This document shows, one piece after another, positions 47,684 to 58,077 of a stretch of 64,000 nt of DNA; position 1 is the first letter of the stretch, and each line of letters begins with the position of its first letter. The notes beneath the pieces are model-generated. The model saw nothing but the letters and a program-made list of their open reading frames with translations, made no database searches and was not told the DNA's origin. Source of the DNA: Amyloporia xantha (taxonomy: Eukaryota > Basidiomycota > Agaricomycetes > Polyporales > Adustoporiaceae); the NCBI GenBank assembly GCA_036971615.1, contig JAYKKR010000002.1, forward strand, positions 186,001-250,000, in the 5' to 3' direction. Made by a program: the position numbers and the translations under genes.

Positions 47684-48789
47684 ATGTCCCAACTAGAGAC
47701 GCCGGCTCCTCTCGATCTGCAAACGCCTGTGCTAGCTACACCGAAAGCGACGCCAGACCCGCGCACGCGCCACCCCCAGTTCTGGCTAGGCGACGGATCC
47801 GTCGTGCTTCAAGTCGAAAACACGCTGTTCAAGCTCTACGGGTCGCGCCTCATGACGCAGTCGCCTTTGCTCGAGGCCATCCTCTCTGCTGATAGCGCAC
47901 GCACCACCAGCAAGGTAGACGATGACAAGAGTGCGGTCACTCTCATCACAGAGAGAGAATTTCACGACAGATGCCCTGTGTACGAGCTCTCGCACGTGTC
48001 GATGCAAGATGTCGAGAACCTACTCCGAGCGTTGGAGAACGGGTAGTGAGTACTCACCTTGGTTACTGCGTTCATGGAATTAACCCTCTTCTACCGCTCA
48101 GTGACTTCGCCATACAGCGTCCACCGTTCCTACGTCTCGCGTCCATCCTGCGCGCAGCATACGCGCTCTCTTTTACTGTCCTCTTCAAGGTCGACTCCCA
48201 TATTCTCCAGGATATGTGGCCTGCGGATCTCTCCCAGCTAAGTCCCACGCCCAAACCGTTCGCCGTTGAAACAATCGCTCTCGCAGAGCACTGTGGAGTC
48301 ACGGTTGTTCTCAAACGTGCATACTACGAGCTGCTCCGGATGGAGATGTACGGTCTCGTACAGGGATCAATGAAAGACGACAAGTACTTTAGCCAGGAGT
48401 TCGACATGGACGATCCAAAGTTCAAGGAAAGAGTGGAACGACTCACTCAGAGGCAATTCCTGCGTCTGTCCTTCGCGCGGGAGCACCTCCAGCACGAATG
48501 GACTCAGATCATCGGCCGCCCTCCAAAGATGTTCAAATGTGCCCTCCAGCGGATGCATCCCGGTGAGATCGCGAACAACTGGGAGGTACAGCGTCGGCTT
48601 GAGCGCTGCAAAACTGCGCGGTCGAAGAATGCCACTACGGAGAATTGGGGAAAATTGCTCGCCACGACGAAGATCTATGAGATCGGCTTGTTTGATGTCT
48701 TGACTAGCCTCAATTATCTAGCGAATGAGGATTGGAAGGAGATGGGCTTTTGCAAGAGCTGTGTCGAGATGCATGAGGTCTTTGGATAA
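47684..48789 (+). CDS. BTB/POZ domain protein
   Basis: Exons 47684-48042 and 48102-48789 (intron 48043-48101, GTAGTG...CTCAG) encode 348 aa from the first ATG after the last in-frame TAG. The BTB domain starts at HPQFWLGDGSVVLQVENTLF, with LYGSRLMTQSPLLEAIL and YELSHVSMQDVENLLRALEN, and continues after the intron with PPFLRLASILRAAYAL. The C-terminal half (ETIALAEHCGVTVVLKRAYY, CKTARSKNATTENWG, FCKSCVEMH) matches the mushroom-type BTB proteins with a conserved Cys-containing tail. The BTB fold mediates dimerisation and often cullin-3 binding; the target is unknown. The upstream low-complexity extension is interrupted (see separate entry). Confidence 0.8.
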
Positions 48790-49021
48790 GAGAGAAGCAG
48801 CACTTGTGGGCAAGCCTTGATACGTGGCTGGGATTGTCCCCGGGGTCGAAGTGAGTCAACAGTAAATCGTCATTGACCAATCTACCCACGCTTCTAACAG
48901 CCATAGACTCAAGTCCTACGGTGGTCACCCCTATATAGCCGTCGCACCTCACTCAAAAGGTCACTCTCTTTCCTCCCGTAAACTTTAACTTATTTATCTT
49001 CTGCATTTTAAACCGTTTGTC
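48790..49021. other. Intergenic spacer
   Basis: 3' flank of the BTB gene; nothing else seen. Confidence 0.4.
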
Positions 49022-50445
49022 TTGACATTTCTACCGCCTATCGACCTGGGAAAAGCCCTTGTCACCCATCTCGAGCTTGATGAAAGCGAAGAGCGCGTAG
49101 AGATGATATCCGACCCCATAGACGACGAAGGACTAACCGATCTACTCACGAGGCAGGCGCAAGAAAAGTTTCCAGAGGAATATGTTAGAATTCGTGAGCC
49201 CCTATCATGCTATGTGTTGGAACGCCTCTCAGCTCTCTCAGTGAGGAAATATGGCGCCGTGGAATACATTTGGGAACGCGAACCGTATCCGATGTGCATC
49301 TCTTCTCTTAGCTGTCGTCGGTATATATCTTAATCGGCTGCTCCAGGTAGTGACTGGACTCGTGGGACCAAAAGCCTACATGCAGAAGAGCGACGAGCTC
49401 AACCTCGAGCGTTTCGGACAAGGATTCCACAGTGCGCCATCCTCCTTCCTCCTCACACACCATTCAGTCCTACAGCCCTGTCCATGATAGACCCGTCAGC
49501 TATCCAACGTGTCCTCGCGAGCACCGGACTCGTTCGGATAGCAACCAGCCAGCTCCTGCGTGCCATCGCCAAATGGGACCGCTACAAAACAGAGCCCGAA
49601 CACCTCTACGCCAGCGTCCATCACCGCTCGCGCACGATCTCCTCCCTCTGCCGGACAAAATCACAGGGCAAGCCAAGACCCAAGCAGAGTTCCTCGCCCG
49701 CCCGCGCTTCTTCGGCATGTCCGTGCGCTACATACTCGAGCAAGCGCTCTGCGACGTCGCGCACTGGTCCAAGATCCTGGAGTACCTGTACCTCATCGAG
49801 GGCTGTTCGGGATGCGGCAGGAGCGCGGGCAGATGATGGCGGAGGTCAAGATCGTCATGGACAGCATTCAGTAGAGCGCGCTGCGCGGTTTCTCCCGCGC
49901 GCTTGCGTTCCATCCGGATGTCAGGCCGACAGTCGTCCATGCCGAGGTACGAGCGCCACGCAGCGATGCCAGGTTGCGGGCTGACTCCCTCATCGCTGCA
50001 GGACTACGCAGATTTCGGTGGGGGGAGGATCGAGCACAATTGCAGCTTGTATCCTGATTTTCCAAAGGCACTCACGGACAGGGGGACGCTCAAAGACGCC
50101 TTCGCACGCTACCTTGCAAGAGCGTATGGTGAAGAAGGCACAGATGATTACATCACTGACATATCCGGCGCGCTCTCACAGGCCAGCCCCGAAGAGCGGG
50201 CGAAACTGAGCCCAGATCTCTTAGTTGCGTGGCAGAAGTCGAAATCATTACCGTGCGTGGCAAGCATTGCTCTTAGACTCACCTCGCATAGTACATTGTT
50301 TTCATGCTCGGGACTGATGGGGAAGACTGGAGAAACATTAGTGCTGATGCACGACTTCGTGCACATCATGACGAGATCGCAAAAGTCATCGACAGTTCCG
50401 AAACTGCTGCCATTGATAAGTACACCAAGTCGGCAGATAGCCTAA
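49022..50445 (+). pseudogene. Decayed gene, unrecognised, several frameshifts
   Basis: Protein-like stretches appear in succession but in different frames: SAIQRVLASTGLVRIATSQL (from 49484), PDKITGQAKTQAEFLARPRF (about 49650), SVRYILEQALCDVAHWSKIL to YLYLIEG, then after a one-base shift at about 49800 MRQERGQMMAEVKIVMDSIQ. A downstream piece is YADFGGGRIEHN and DAFARYLARAYGEEGTDDYI (from 50003). No splice sites explain the shifts. It reads as the remains of one or two host genes. Product unknown. Confidence 0.4.
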
Positions 50446-50805
50446 TAGGGCAATTATGAAGAAGGCTAAGAAACCATTCGATAAGGTAATTGCGAATGCC
50501 GTTCATGTCATAGATTCTCCCTATTTTCAGTTGGATTATGACGCACGCGGTATAGATTACAAGTATGATGCGGATCTGCTCGAGGCTCACACGCGGCCCC
50601 ACCACCCAGTCACTCATAGAACTCGGACTATATCTGTTATAAACAATTGTCTCGTACACAGTCGAATATGGCGTACAGTATTCTGAACCTATCTTTCTGC
50701 CGGGGGCTAGCATGCATCAAGCGTCCGGAGAATTATCATCAAGAACTACTCGGGAAGCAATTTTCCGCAGAGTCTGCCGACACAAATGAGCAAATAGCGT
50801 GAAAT
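50446..50805. other. Spacer containing a third fragment of the dispersed duplication
   Basis: At about 50513-50548 the sequence TTTTCAGTTGGATTATGACG matches the corresponding part of the copies at 45969 and 52158. Otherwise no gene recognised. Confidence 0.4.
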
Positions 50806-51676
50806 TTACGAAGAGCATACCTGAAGACTTTCACCGATCGCGGCCTCAGTGACGTCGAATATTTCACATCTAGAAGGAACGCATAATAAATTCATATGGT
50901 AAAGAAGGGCTTCACTATTCGTGGTCCCTATAGCACTCCAAGCCCGCTGGATGGGTATATAAGAGCCAGCGCGAAAACGACGGCACGATATTAAAGTTCT
51001 CACCTCGAGTGCTTGATATAGGTGATCTTTCTGCACGGTCAGTTGCTGGTGAAATTCGGCGAGCCGGTCGTTCATAGCCTGCACATTGTCACATAGACCT
51101 TGCTTGCTAGACCCACTGTATTCGGTATTCAGAAGAAGCAACATCGCCCGAGTTTCGGATCCTATTTCTGTGCGCGCAACGTGCAGCTCATCAAGAACTC
51201 TGAGCAGATTCTCAATAATAGTCCCGTATGACCAGGTAGGTGGGAGTATCTGTGGCCGTGACTGTGAGAGATGCATGATGTATTCGATAACCCATAACAA
51301 ATACCTGATCAAGCCCAAGTGTCTCTTGTAGCGATGCCCTGAGATCATCCCAGTACGTTTCAAACAACGCAATGGTCTTTGAGCTGTCGTTGAGAGCCTG
51401 GGTCAATTGCTCAATCTCGTTGCTAGCCAGCCGGATTGACGAGGTCTAAAAAGGATATCATTGACTGACTGGAAATAGAGGACTAAACGGACTCACAGAG
51501 TCAAAGACACGCTTCAGTCTCCGGTGCAATGTCTGCAGTTCATCCATATTTTGATCGATATAAGCAATGCCACCCCTGGCTTCGACGGATCTTAGTTTGA
51601 TCACGACGCGCTGAAGGACGCCTTGGGAGTTCAACTCTCCGGCGAAGTTGTAGTTGGATAATTTATTCACGGCCCT
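50806..51676 (-). CDS. Coiled-coil protein, unrecognised, 5' end unresolved
   Basis: Minus-strand exons: about 51676-51497 (RAVNKLSNYNFAGELNSQG to HRRLKRVFDS), 51445 to about 51307 (RLASNEIEQLTQALNDSSKT to QETLGLDQ), and about 51240-51005 (WSYGTIIENLLRVLDELHVA to DHLYQALE), separated by GT-AG introns. A short last exon before 50806 is likely. The product is almost wholly helical with heptad-like Leu spacing. The first exon begins after an acceptor at 51677, so at least one upstream exon is missing from my model. Its 5' part has been copied to 45.6 kb. Function unknown. Confidence 0.45.
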
Positions 51677-52275
51677 GAGACATGTCAGCAACGAGAACAA
51701 CCACAATCAGCTTTCGGCAAACTATCTGACTCATCGGACTCAGTTTGGAGTTGTTTTATAAGTCCATAAATCTCTCGTTCGACCCATGTAGCTAATTCTT
51801 TTGACGCGGAATCGTTGAGTACACCAGGAAGAGATTAGCTAACGGATACAAAGCTCACCGGGCACTGATAGCGCAACTGTTGAGTCTTCTTGTACCATTT
51901 ATATATAGCCGTATCTGTATTCCCGCCTTCAGTTGAGAAGCGCATGCGAGTGATGCGATGGACTGACTGTAAGTGGGCACTGGCAATGGTGATGGGGCTC
52001 GGTTGAGTGGCGAGCATACCTTTATATGCTCGGCGGCTGCTCAGTTTACGTACACGCAGGAAGGGAACACGGAACCTGTAGCCTGTAGAACCACTAGTGC
52101 CACTCTCAGTGGCCCTTGGAGATGGCGTGTATCTGCCTCATGGCGTAGATGTTCACTATTTTCAGCTGCATTGTGACGCACTCCAATCATCGATGATTCC
52201 TTCTCCCGAGATCTTGATCTTCCTCACGCCACTGGTCGACCGAGTCGATGTAGCGCTACGACAAGTCTCCATAAT
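51556..52275 (+). repeat. Dispersed segmental duplication, copy B (fuller copy)
   Basis: Partner of 45611-46080 in the same orientation. It includes the first modelled exon of the minus-strand coiled-coil gene and about 600 nt upstream of it, and ends at GTCGATGTAGCGCTACGACA. Confidence 0.8.
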
Positions 52276-52391
52276 CCACACCATACAGTCACTATAGCCT
52301 ACTCTATAGGGAGAGATATGGGTGAAATTTTTATTACTTAGTAAGGAGAGCGGACGTCGGCCGACGCCATCGCTATAGCCTGCAGTGAAGG

Positions 52392-52920
52392 GTCGGCCGA
52401 GAGGGTATAATATAGCCTGTAGATACGGCGCGGCCGAGTGCGCCATATTTCCCTGGTATATTCTCGCCTTCAAGTAGCGTCGGCCGAGAGGGTATAATAT
52501 AGCCTTTAGACACGGCGCGGCCGAGTGCGCCATATGTCCGTAGTATATTCTCGCCTTCAAGTAGCGTCGGCCGAGAGGGTATAATATAGCCTGTAGATAC
52601 GGCGCGGCCGAGTGCGCCATATTTCTGTGGTATATTCTTGCCTGCAAGTAGTGTCGGCCGAGAGGGTATAATATAGCCTTTAGACACGGCGCGGCCGAGT
52701 GCGCCATATTTCCGTGGTATATTATCGCCTTCAAGTAGTGTCGGCCGAGAGGGTATAATATAGCCTGTAGACATGGCGCGGCCGAGTGCGCCATATTTCC
52801 GTGGTATATTATCGCCTTCCAGTAGCGTCGGCCGAGGGCTATAATATAGCCTTTAGACACGGCGCGGCCGAGTGCGCCATATTTCCGTGGTATATTATCG
52901 CCTTCAAGTAGCGTCGGCCG
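52392..52920 (+). repeat. 87-bp minisatellite, six tandem units
   Basis: Units start GTCGGCCGAGAGGGTATAAT at 52392, 52479, 52566, 52653, 52740 and 52827, with a partial unit at 52913. The period is 87 nt (86 for the last). Each contains GGCGCGGCCGAGTGCGCCAT. Because 87 is 29 codons without a stop, it produces a spurious open frame on the minus strand. It marks the left border of the ATGGCG-rich region. Confidence 0.95.
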
Positions 52921-53124
52921 ATGGTGGATGCAGTGGTATTCATATCGCGCATCATGGCGCGCCGCGCTTATGGGCCTGGTATGCCCACTGGGATGGTATT
53001 TTCATGGTGCGGTATCGGCGCCGCCAGGTCATGTGTTCGCGTATATTGGTAAAGCAACTCAATATTCTGTGACTACATTTTGTCCTTGATGCCAACGACA
53101 TCGGAGTATATACTGTATAACGAA

Positions 53125-54836
53125 TTATATCTCGCCATTCCACATCATGGCTTCAACCCCAGTGGTCCCGTCCTGCGGTGGCTTGGCTGTGAGCAAGGAT
53201 TTGATGGGCTGGTGCAGCTTCAAGATTGCGTTGGCGACGTCGATGTCCTCTTCTATACGTCGTAACCTCTCGCTCAGGGATTGCGCTTGAAGGAACATCA
53301 AGTTTTCTTCGCTTCCGCGAGGAAAACCTTCTATTGTTTTTTCTTTAGCGAATGGCAAATTGCGAGCGCAGAGTCATACCGAATTTAATCTCGATGGCGT
53401 TCATGGCGCTATTGGGGGAGTGGCCTCTGCCATCATCAAAGTATGGATTCTCCAATTCTTTGCATATTTAAGTATGGTGAAAGGGTGAATTTCGCTGTAC
53501 TTACTTGAGTCAATGATGTCCTCGTCGTGATCCAGAATGGGAGTGAGGGCGAAGGTACGAGGGAGATCCTGGCCACGGTCTCTGAGCCGCTGACGGTGTG
53601 CCTCCAAGTCCTGGAGTGGTATCAGCATGACGATGAAGGCGATGGAGGGCTTTCACTTACCAGAGGACCGCGGGGTATGTTGTGCTCGTCCAACACCTCA
53701 TTTATAATGTCAAGGTACTGTCTATGAGTATTCAAACACAAAGGCAAGAGAAAGCGAGGCAAAATACCTGGCGATTGAGTTGGATGAGGCGCTCATCCGC
53801 CATGTCAACATCGCCATCTTGGCTATGCGCAAGGTCGTGATCAAGTGCGCCGTCCATCCCGCCGTCCACGCCGCCGTCCACGCCGCCATCCACGACGCCA
53901 TCCATAGGCGCGCCTCTATCTTCAATAGTAGAGGAATGGAGTGTCAGTAGGAAATAGGTTTAAAAACATGAGTGTGGACATACCTGGGGATGGAGTGGCC
54001 GGGAGATCCAGCTGATCGCGGAGCTGGAGGACTGGAGACAGCGATGGCGACAAGTCGAGGTGTGCACGATGAGGGACAGGCGACTCGAAGGTAGGCTGGG
54101 CGCTGTGCACTCGCTCTGGAGATGCCTCCAGGTCAAGCTGTGGACGGTGCAACGGGGTGTTTACCTGCGATGGCGAAAGGTCCAGGGCGGATCTAAAAGG
54201 TGAGGTCTGCATTCGCGATTGCGAGGTGAAATCCAACGGTTGTCTTAATAGCGAGGTATTCGGCGGTGAGGGCGAAATGTTGAGCGATGGACGGAAGAGA
54301 TCTATATCTTGGGAAGATGCCGACTGCATTGTGGGCCTACGTAGTTGAGGGGACGTTAATTGGGGAAGACGAGGTCCACACGTCTTTTTGAAGTAGGCGC
54401 GGACGGCGGTGGCGGCATATCGAGAGGAGTGCTACGTTGTGCAGATCCCCCCTGAACGTTGGCAAGGTCAGGCGTTGGCGACATAGCAAAGCGAAAGTTG
54501 AGCGGCGGCGGGGATGGCGATGGCGATGCGGACAAATCGCCAAGCGTACGCGCTGGTGGCAGAGTGCGTGAAGGCGAAGGCGAAGGCGAAGACACCACAT
54601 CCAGAATTGGGCGAGAAACATCCCCTCTGATGGGCGAGGAGTCGAAGTCCAGGGTAGGGCGAGGGACATCCCCTCTGATGGGCGAGGACTCGAAGTCCAG
54701 GGTAGGGCGAGGGGCATCACCTCTGATGGGCGAGGAGTCGAAGTCTAGTATTTGGCGGGCTGAGGGGAGTGAGCGCAGGTTGGCGTGAGGATATCTACAT
54801 GATCTGCTCACCTAGCTCGTCTGCGTGTTCCGACAT
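53125..54836 (-). CDS. Low-complexity Pro/Ser-rich protein with C-terminal coiled coil, element-associated
   Basis: Starts at ATG 54836 (MSEHADEL, donor GTGAGC). The second exon begins ARQILDFDSSPIRGD and runs to about 54360. Further exons: about 54329-53940 (QSRMQTSPFRSALDLSPSQ), 53940-53770 (GVVDGGVDGGVDGGMDGAL, ending ADERLIQLNRQ), a short YLDIINEVLDEHNIPRGPL exon, a DLEAHRQRLRDRGQDLPRTF exon, and a last one to the stop at 53125 with LQAQSLSERLRRIEEDIDVA coiled coil. A 48-bp repeat encodes three copies of SPIRGDVPRPTLDFDS (about 54620-54760). Most junctions are GT-AG, but the one near 54350 is unresolved. No known domain; its position inside the ATGGCG-rich province suggests an element-borne gene. 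Confidence 0.45.
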
Positions 54837-55079
54837 GGTTGAAAGCAAGGCGGAAGGAATGCGGAAACGTGCCAAGTTCGTCTAGAGGCATCTAATATAC
54901 CCATGAGCGCAACACGTGCGGTGCCGATCGAACGGGCGCGGATCTTTCCGCCAGGCGCCCGCCATCAACCAACGCGATGCACCGCGTGGGTCTGACTTCG
55001 TCTCTTCTTCTACCACCACCACCACCACCACCGCCATCACCACAGCTGTCAAATCCCATCTCGCTTTGCTTCTACCACC
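54837..55079. other. Divergent promoter region
   Basis: Between two divergent element-associated genes; contains a CCACCACCACCACCACCACC tract at about 55013-55033. Confidence 0.4.
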
Positions 55080-57853
55080 ATGTCCGCCTCCAGCATCAAC
55101 AGCGACATCATCATCGCCGCAGTGCGCCTGGAAGAGGCGCTGAAGTTTCTGCCCGGGAAGCGCGACGCGAAGTACAAGGTGTTTGAGAGCAACTTCTGGG
55201 AGGAAGTGGTAAGTGATTGTAACACAATCAGGGTGAGCACTGTGGCGCTGAGTCTGTATAATGGCGCCTCTAGCAATCGATCTTCGCGAAGATCAAGGCG
55301 CTGGGAAAACACCGCGAGGGATTACAAGTGCCGCCGCTGTTGGTCAGCGCCATGGCGCAATACACGGTGGCGTCGCACAAGAAGCGCGGAGTGGACTTGA
55401 CTGCCATCAAGGTTGACGACCCCGCCATTCAAAGCCATGGCCTCTCCAAATACGTGTGGCATGGCGATTACATTGCCGAAGACCTCGGGGGCAACCTTTG
55501 GTGGAAAGGTGAGTGCACTGCGAAACCATACGCCACGTCATCACTAACGGCTCAGCAGCGCTGTTGCGCAAGCGTACGAGCGAGGTTGCGCTGGGTGGGG
55601 ATGGAGTTGCGGGGCCAAGTGGGGTGACGGAGGAGGCAGAGGCAGGCGGGAGTCGAGGGAAAGTGGCGAAGAAGGGGCGGATGACGACGCAGGGGCGGCC
55701 TCTAGAAGGTCAAAGGGAACGACGCCAGCGACGGACGGCGATGAGGGCGTCGTCATCGCTGCACCAGTAACGAAGAAGCCACGGCGCGGAGGGGCTGCAA
55801 CGACGAAGCCGGGAACTAAGGCGGCATCCAAGGGCGGAGTCAAGACCACCACTGCGAAAGCGGCAGGAGAGGAAACGACGGCCGCCCAGTCTGAGCCGCG
55901 GACGAAGACGAAGGCGGGGCCATCGACGTCGAAGACGAACGAGAAGGCTTCATCGCGCAAGTCTCCTGCGGGCAAGGATGATGACGCCAGGCAGACGCGG
56001 TCGAAGGCGAAGGCGGGATCGTCGACGGGGAAGGGAAAGGGAAAGGCGAAGGCGTCGCCGGCGCCCGAAGATGACGACATGGACGAGGACGCTCAAGGCG
56101 AGAGTGAGGAGATGGAGGAGACGGAGACATTTGTCTCGGTGAGTACGTTTACCAGATGCGCGGCAAGCGATGCTGACTGACATGCCTTCAGGCGATGCCT
56201 TGCGGAAATTGCGCCAAGGCCAAAGCTGAATGCAGGCTTGCTGTCGTGGACGGTCGGCGTTGCATGCGCTGCCTGAAGCGCAAGATAGGCTGCTCGATCG
56301 TGCCACACAACCTGAGCGGCAATCCGATCAGGGGCCCCTACGGTGCAGTCCTGGCAAGCAAGTATCAGGACGTCATCAAGAACAGCCTCGCCGATGGCAT
56401 CAAGCCTCCTCCACCGCGCTGGGATGAGGAGAGGAAGGAGTTTGTGGAGGATAGAGGCAAGCAGGGCAAAGCGGCGGCGAAGGGTTCGGAATCGAAGGCG
56501 AGCGATGAGATGGATGTGGATGAAGAAGAAGGGGAAAAGGACGATGGCAAGGCGGGTAGCACAGATGTCGATGCGAAGGACGACACGGAGGTGGACAGCC
56601 AGCTGCGGGTGGCGTCAGCGACTAGCGATGCGGCTGCGTCCCGCCCAATAGCGCCGCTCCCGAAGACGTCGCTCAGCTCGATGAAGGCGTGGGTTGGGAA
56701 GCCACCTCCAGCGGTGGCTAAAGGGAAGGGCAAGGAGCGCGCGGACCGTCCTCTCCAGGAGGCAGAGGCCAGCAGCTCGAGCGATCGCTCGGCGCGGCTT
56801 GGGCTCAGGCCTGGGGAGGTAAAATGTAAGTCGGCTTCACTCTTTCTGGACGGCGCGATCAACTGACCAAGTCAATGTGTGGCTGCCAGACCACCATGGC
56901 GAGTACCACCACTACGTAGGATTCTCCAAGGACCCCACCGCCATGGATGAAGGGCGCTACGCGCAGGACCAGGAGCTGTCTCATTTCCAGCCATTTACGG
57001 CGTACCTCACTGAGCAAGGCCACCGACTCGAGAAGAACATCAACATAATGACCGCGTGGCAAGACCGCTTCGGTAGCATGGTCGACAACTTCCAGCAGTC
57101 ACTGCTCGCCATCAACAGGCAGCAGGTCAACATGACCGAGCGCATTGATAACGCCGAGGGCAGATTGGCGGCCTACTGGCAAGAGTGGAAGGCGCGGAGC
57201 AGACTCTGCAAGATGTGCGCTCTGAGGACTCCGTCGCTCGCATCGCTGCGCTCGAGGAGATGGTCACGGTTCTGCAGGACGATCTGCGCGCAGCCAAGGA
57301 GAACATGGCGATGGATCGCCTTGGTGCCCAAGTCGCGAACATGGAGGTGCGCGTGGACACGTTGATGGACAACGTGCGCGATGAGAGCGAGAGGACGCGG
57401 CAGGCGATGGCGGGCATTGAGGCAGGTGAGGCGAGATTACAGGGGCTCATCGCGCAGTTTGAGTCAGTGCGCCGTGACGTCGCTCGCCACAACGACGCGG
57501 AGGCCGAGACGCTATTGGACAAGGCGCATCTGTCGGTGGAGCTCGTGCAGAAGGCGGAACAGGACGCGCAACGACGACGGCGCAAGGCGAGGGCGATCAT
57601 GGACAGCGCTCACGAGGGAGCCACTCCCATTTCGTGGTCTACCTCAGAGCGTGGCTCTGTAGGAGATCAATCGGACTTCACGAATGAAGCTCTGTCGACG
57701 CCCGCCGGTGGCTCCACACCTTCAATCAGGCGTTTCTCCTTGGAGATCGACGACGACGAGATGGCGAGCGTGGCCGCGGAGGAGCGAGAGCCTGATGCCG
57801 CAACATCACCCGTCGCTGTCGAGGACGCCGAGATGCCTCTCCCTTCGCCTTAG
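55080..57853 (+). CDS. Zn(II)2Cys6-like cluster and coiled-coil protein, frameshifted
   Basis: ATG 55080 (ACCACCATG). Exon 1 ends at FESNFWEEV. Exon 2 (55275-55509) has IFAKIKALGKHREGLQVPPL and DPAIQSHGLSKYVWHGDYIA. A long Lys/Ala/Thr-rich acidic-basic region follows, with a likely intron at about 55710-55768. After an intron ending at 56191 comes the cysteine cluster CGNCAKAKAECRLAVV...CMRCLKRKIGC, spaced C-x2-C-x6-C-x9-C-x2-C-x6-C as in binuclear zinc clusters. Next are another acidic linker, VWLPDHHGEYHHYVGFSKDP, and a coiled coil (NINIMTAWQDRFGSMVDNF). At about 57157 the frame shifts by one base in a G run; the continuation (VEGAEQTLQDVRSEDSVARI, then ALEEMVTVLQDDLRAAKENM) is open to 57853. 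It is probably a DNA-binding element protein, now damaged or containing an error. Confidence 0.5.
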
Positions 57854-58077
57854 ATAATTCTTTTTGTAACTTCGCTGTACTTTCAAACGAATGCATTGTG
57901 TACACTCTCCAGCGACCAGTAAGATTGAGAGTGCGATGACGGCAACACCCTCGGCATCACAGTGAGCCACGGGGGCTTGCACAGGGAGCGGCACGCCATC
58001 GCCATCCTTCGCAGCGCTCAGTTCAATCATCGCCATTGAATTTAAAATGCGAGGTAGTGTACATGAGAAATAGTATT
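57854..58077. other. Spacer between convergent element genes
   Basis: Facing 3' flanks; nothing else recognised. Confidence 0.4.

Noticed and set aside
52162..52860. 232-codon minus-strand frame with a GYIIPSRPTLLEG repeat
   Set aside because: Generated by the stop-free 87-bp minisatellite; no start context, splice sites or non-repeat domain.
52392..52920. CRISPR-like array
   Set aside because: Units are directly adjacent with no unique spacers, and the genome is eukaryotic.
55544..56130. Minus-strand frames opposite the Lys/Ala-rich region
   Set aside because: Antisense of low-complexity coding sequence; the plus-strand frame has the Zn-cluster and splice sites.
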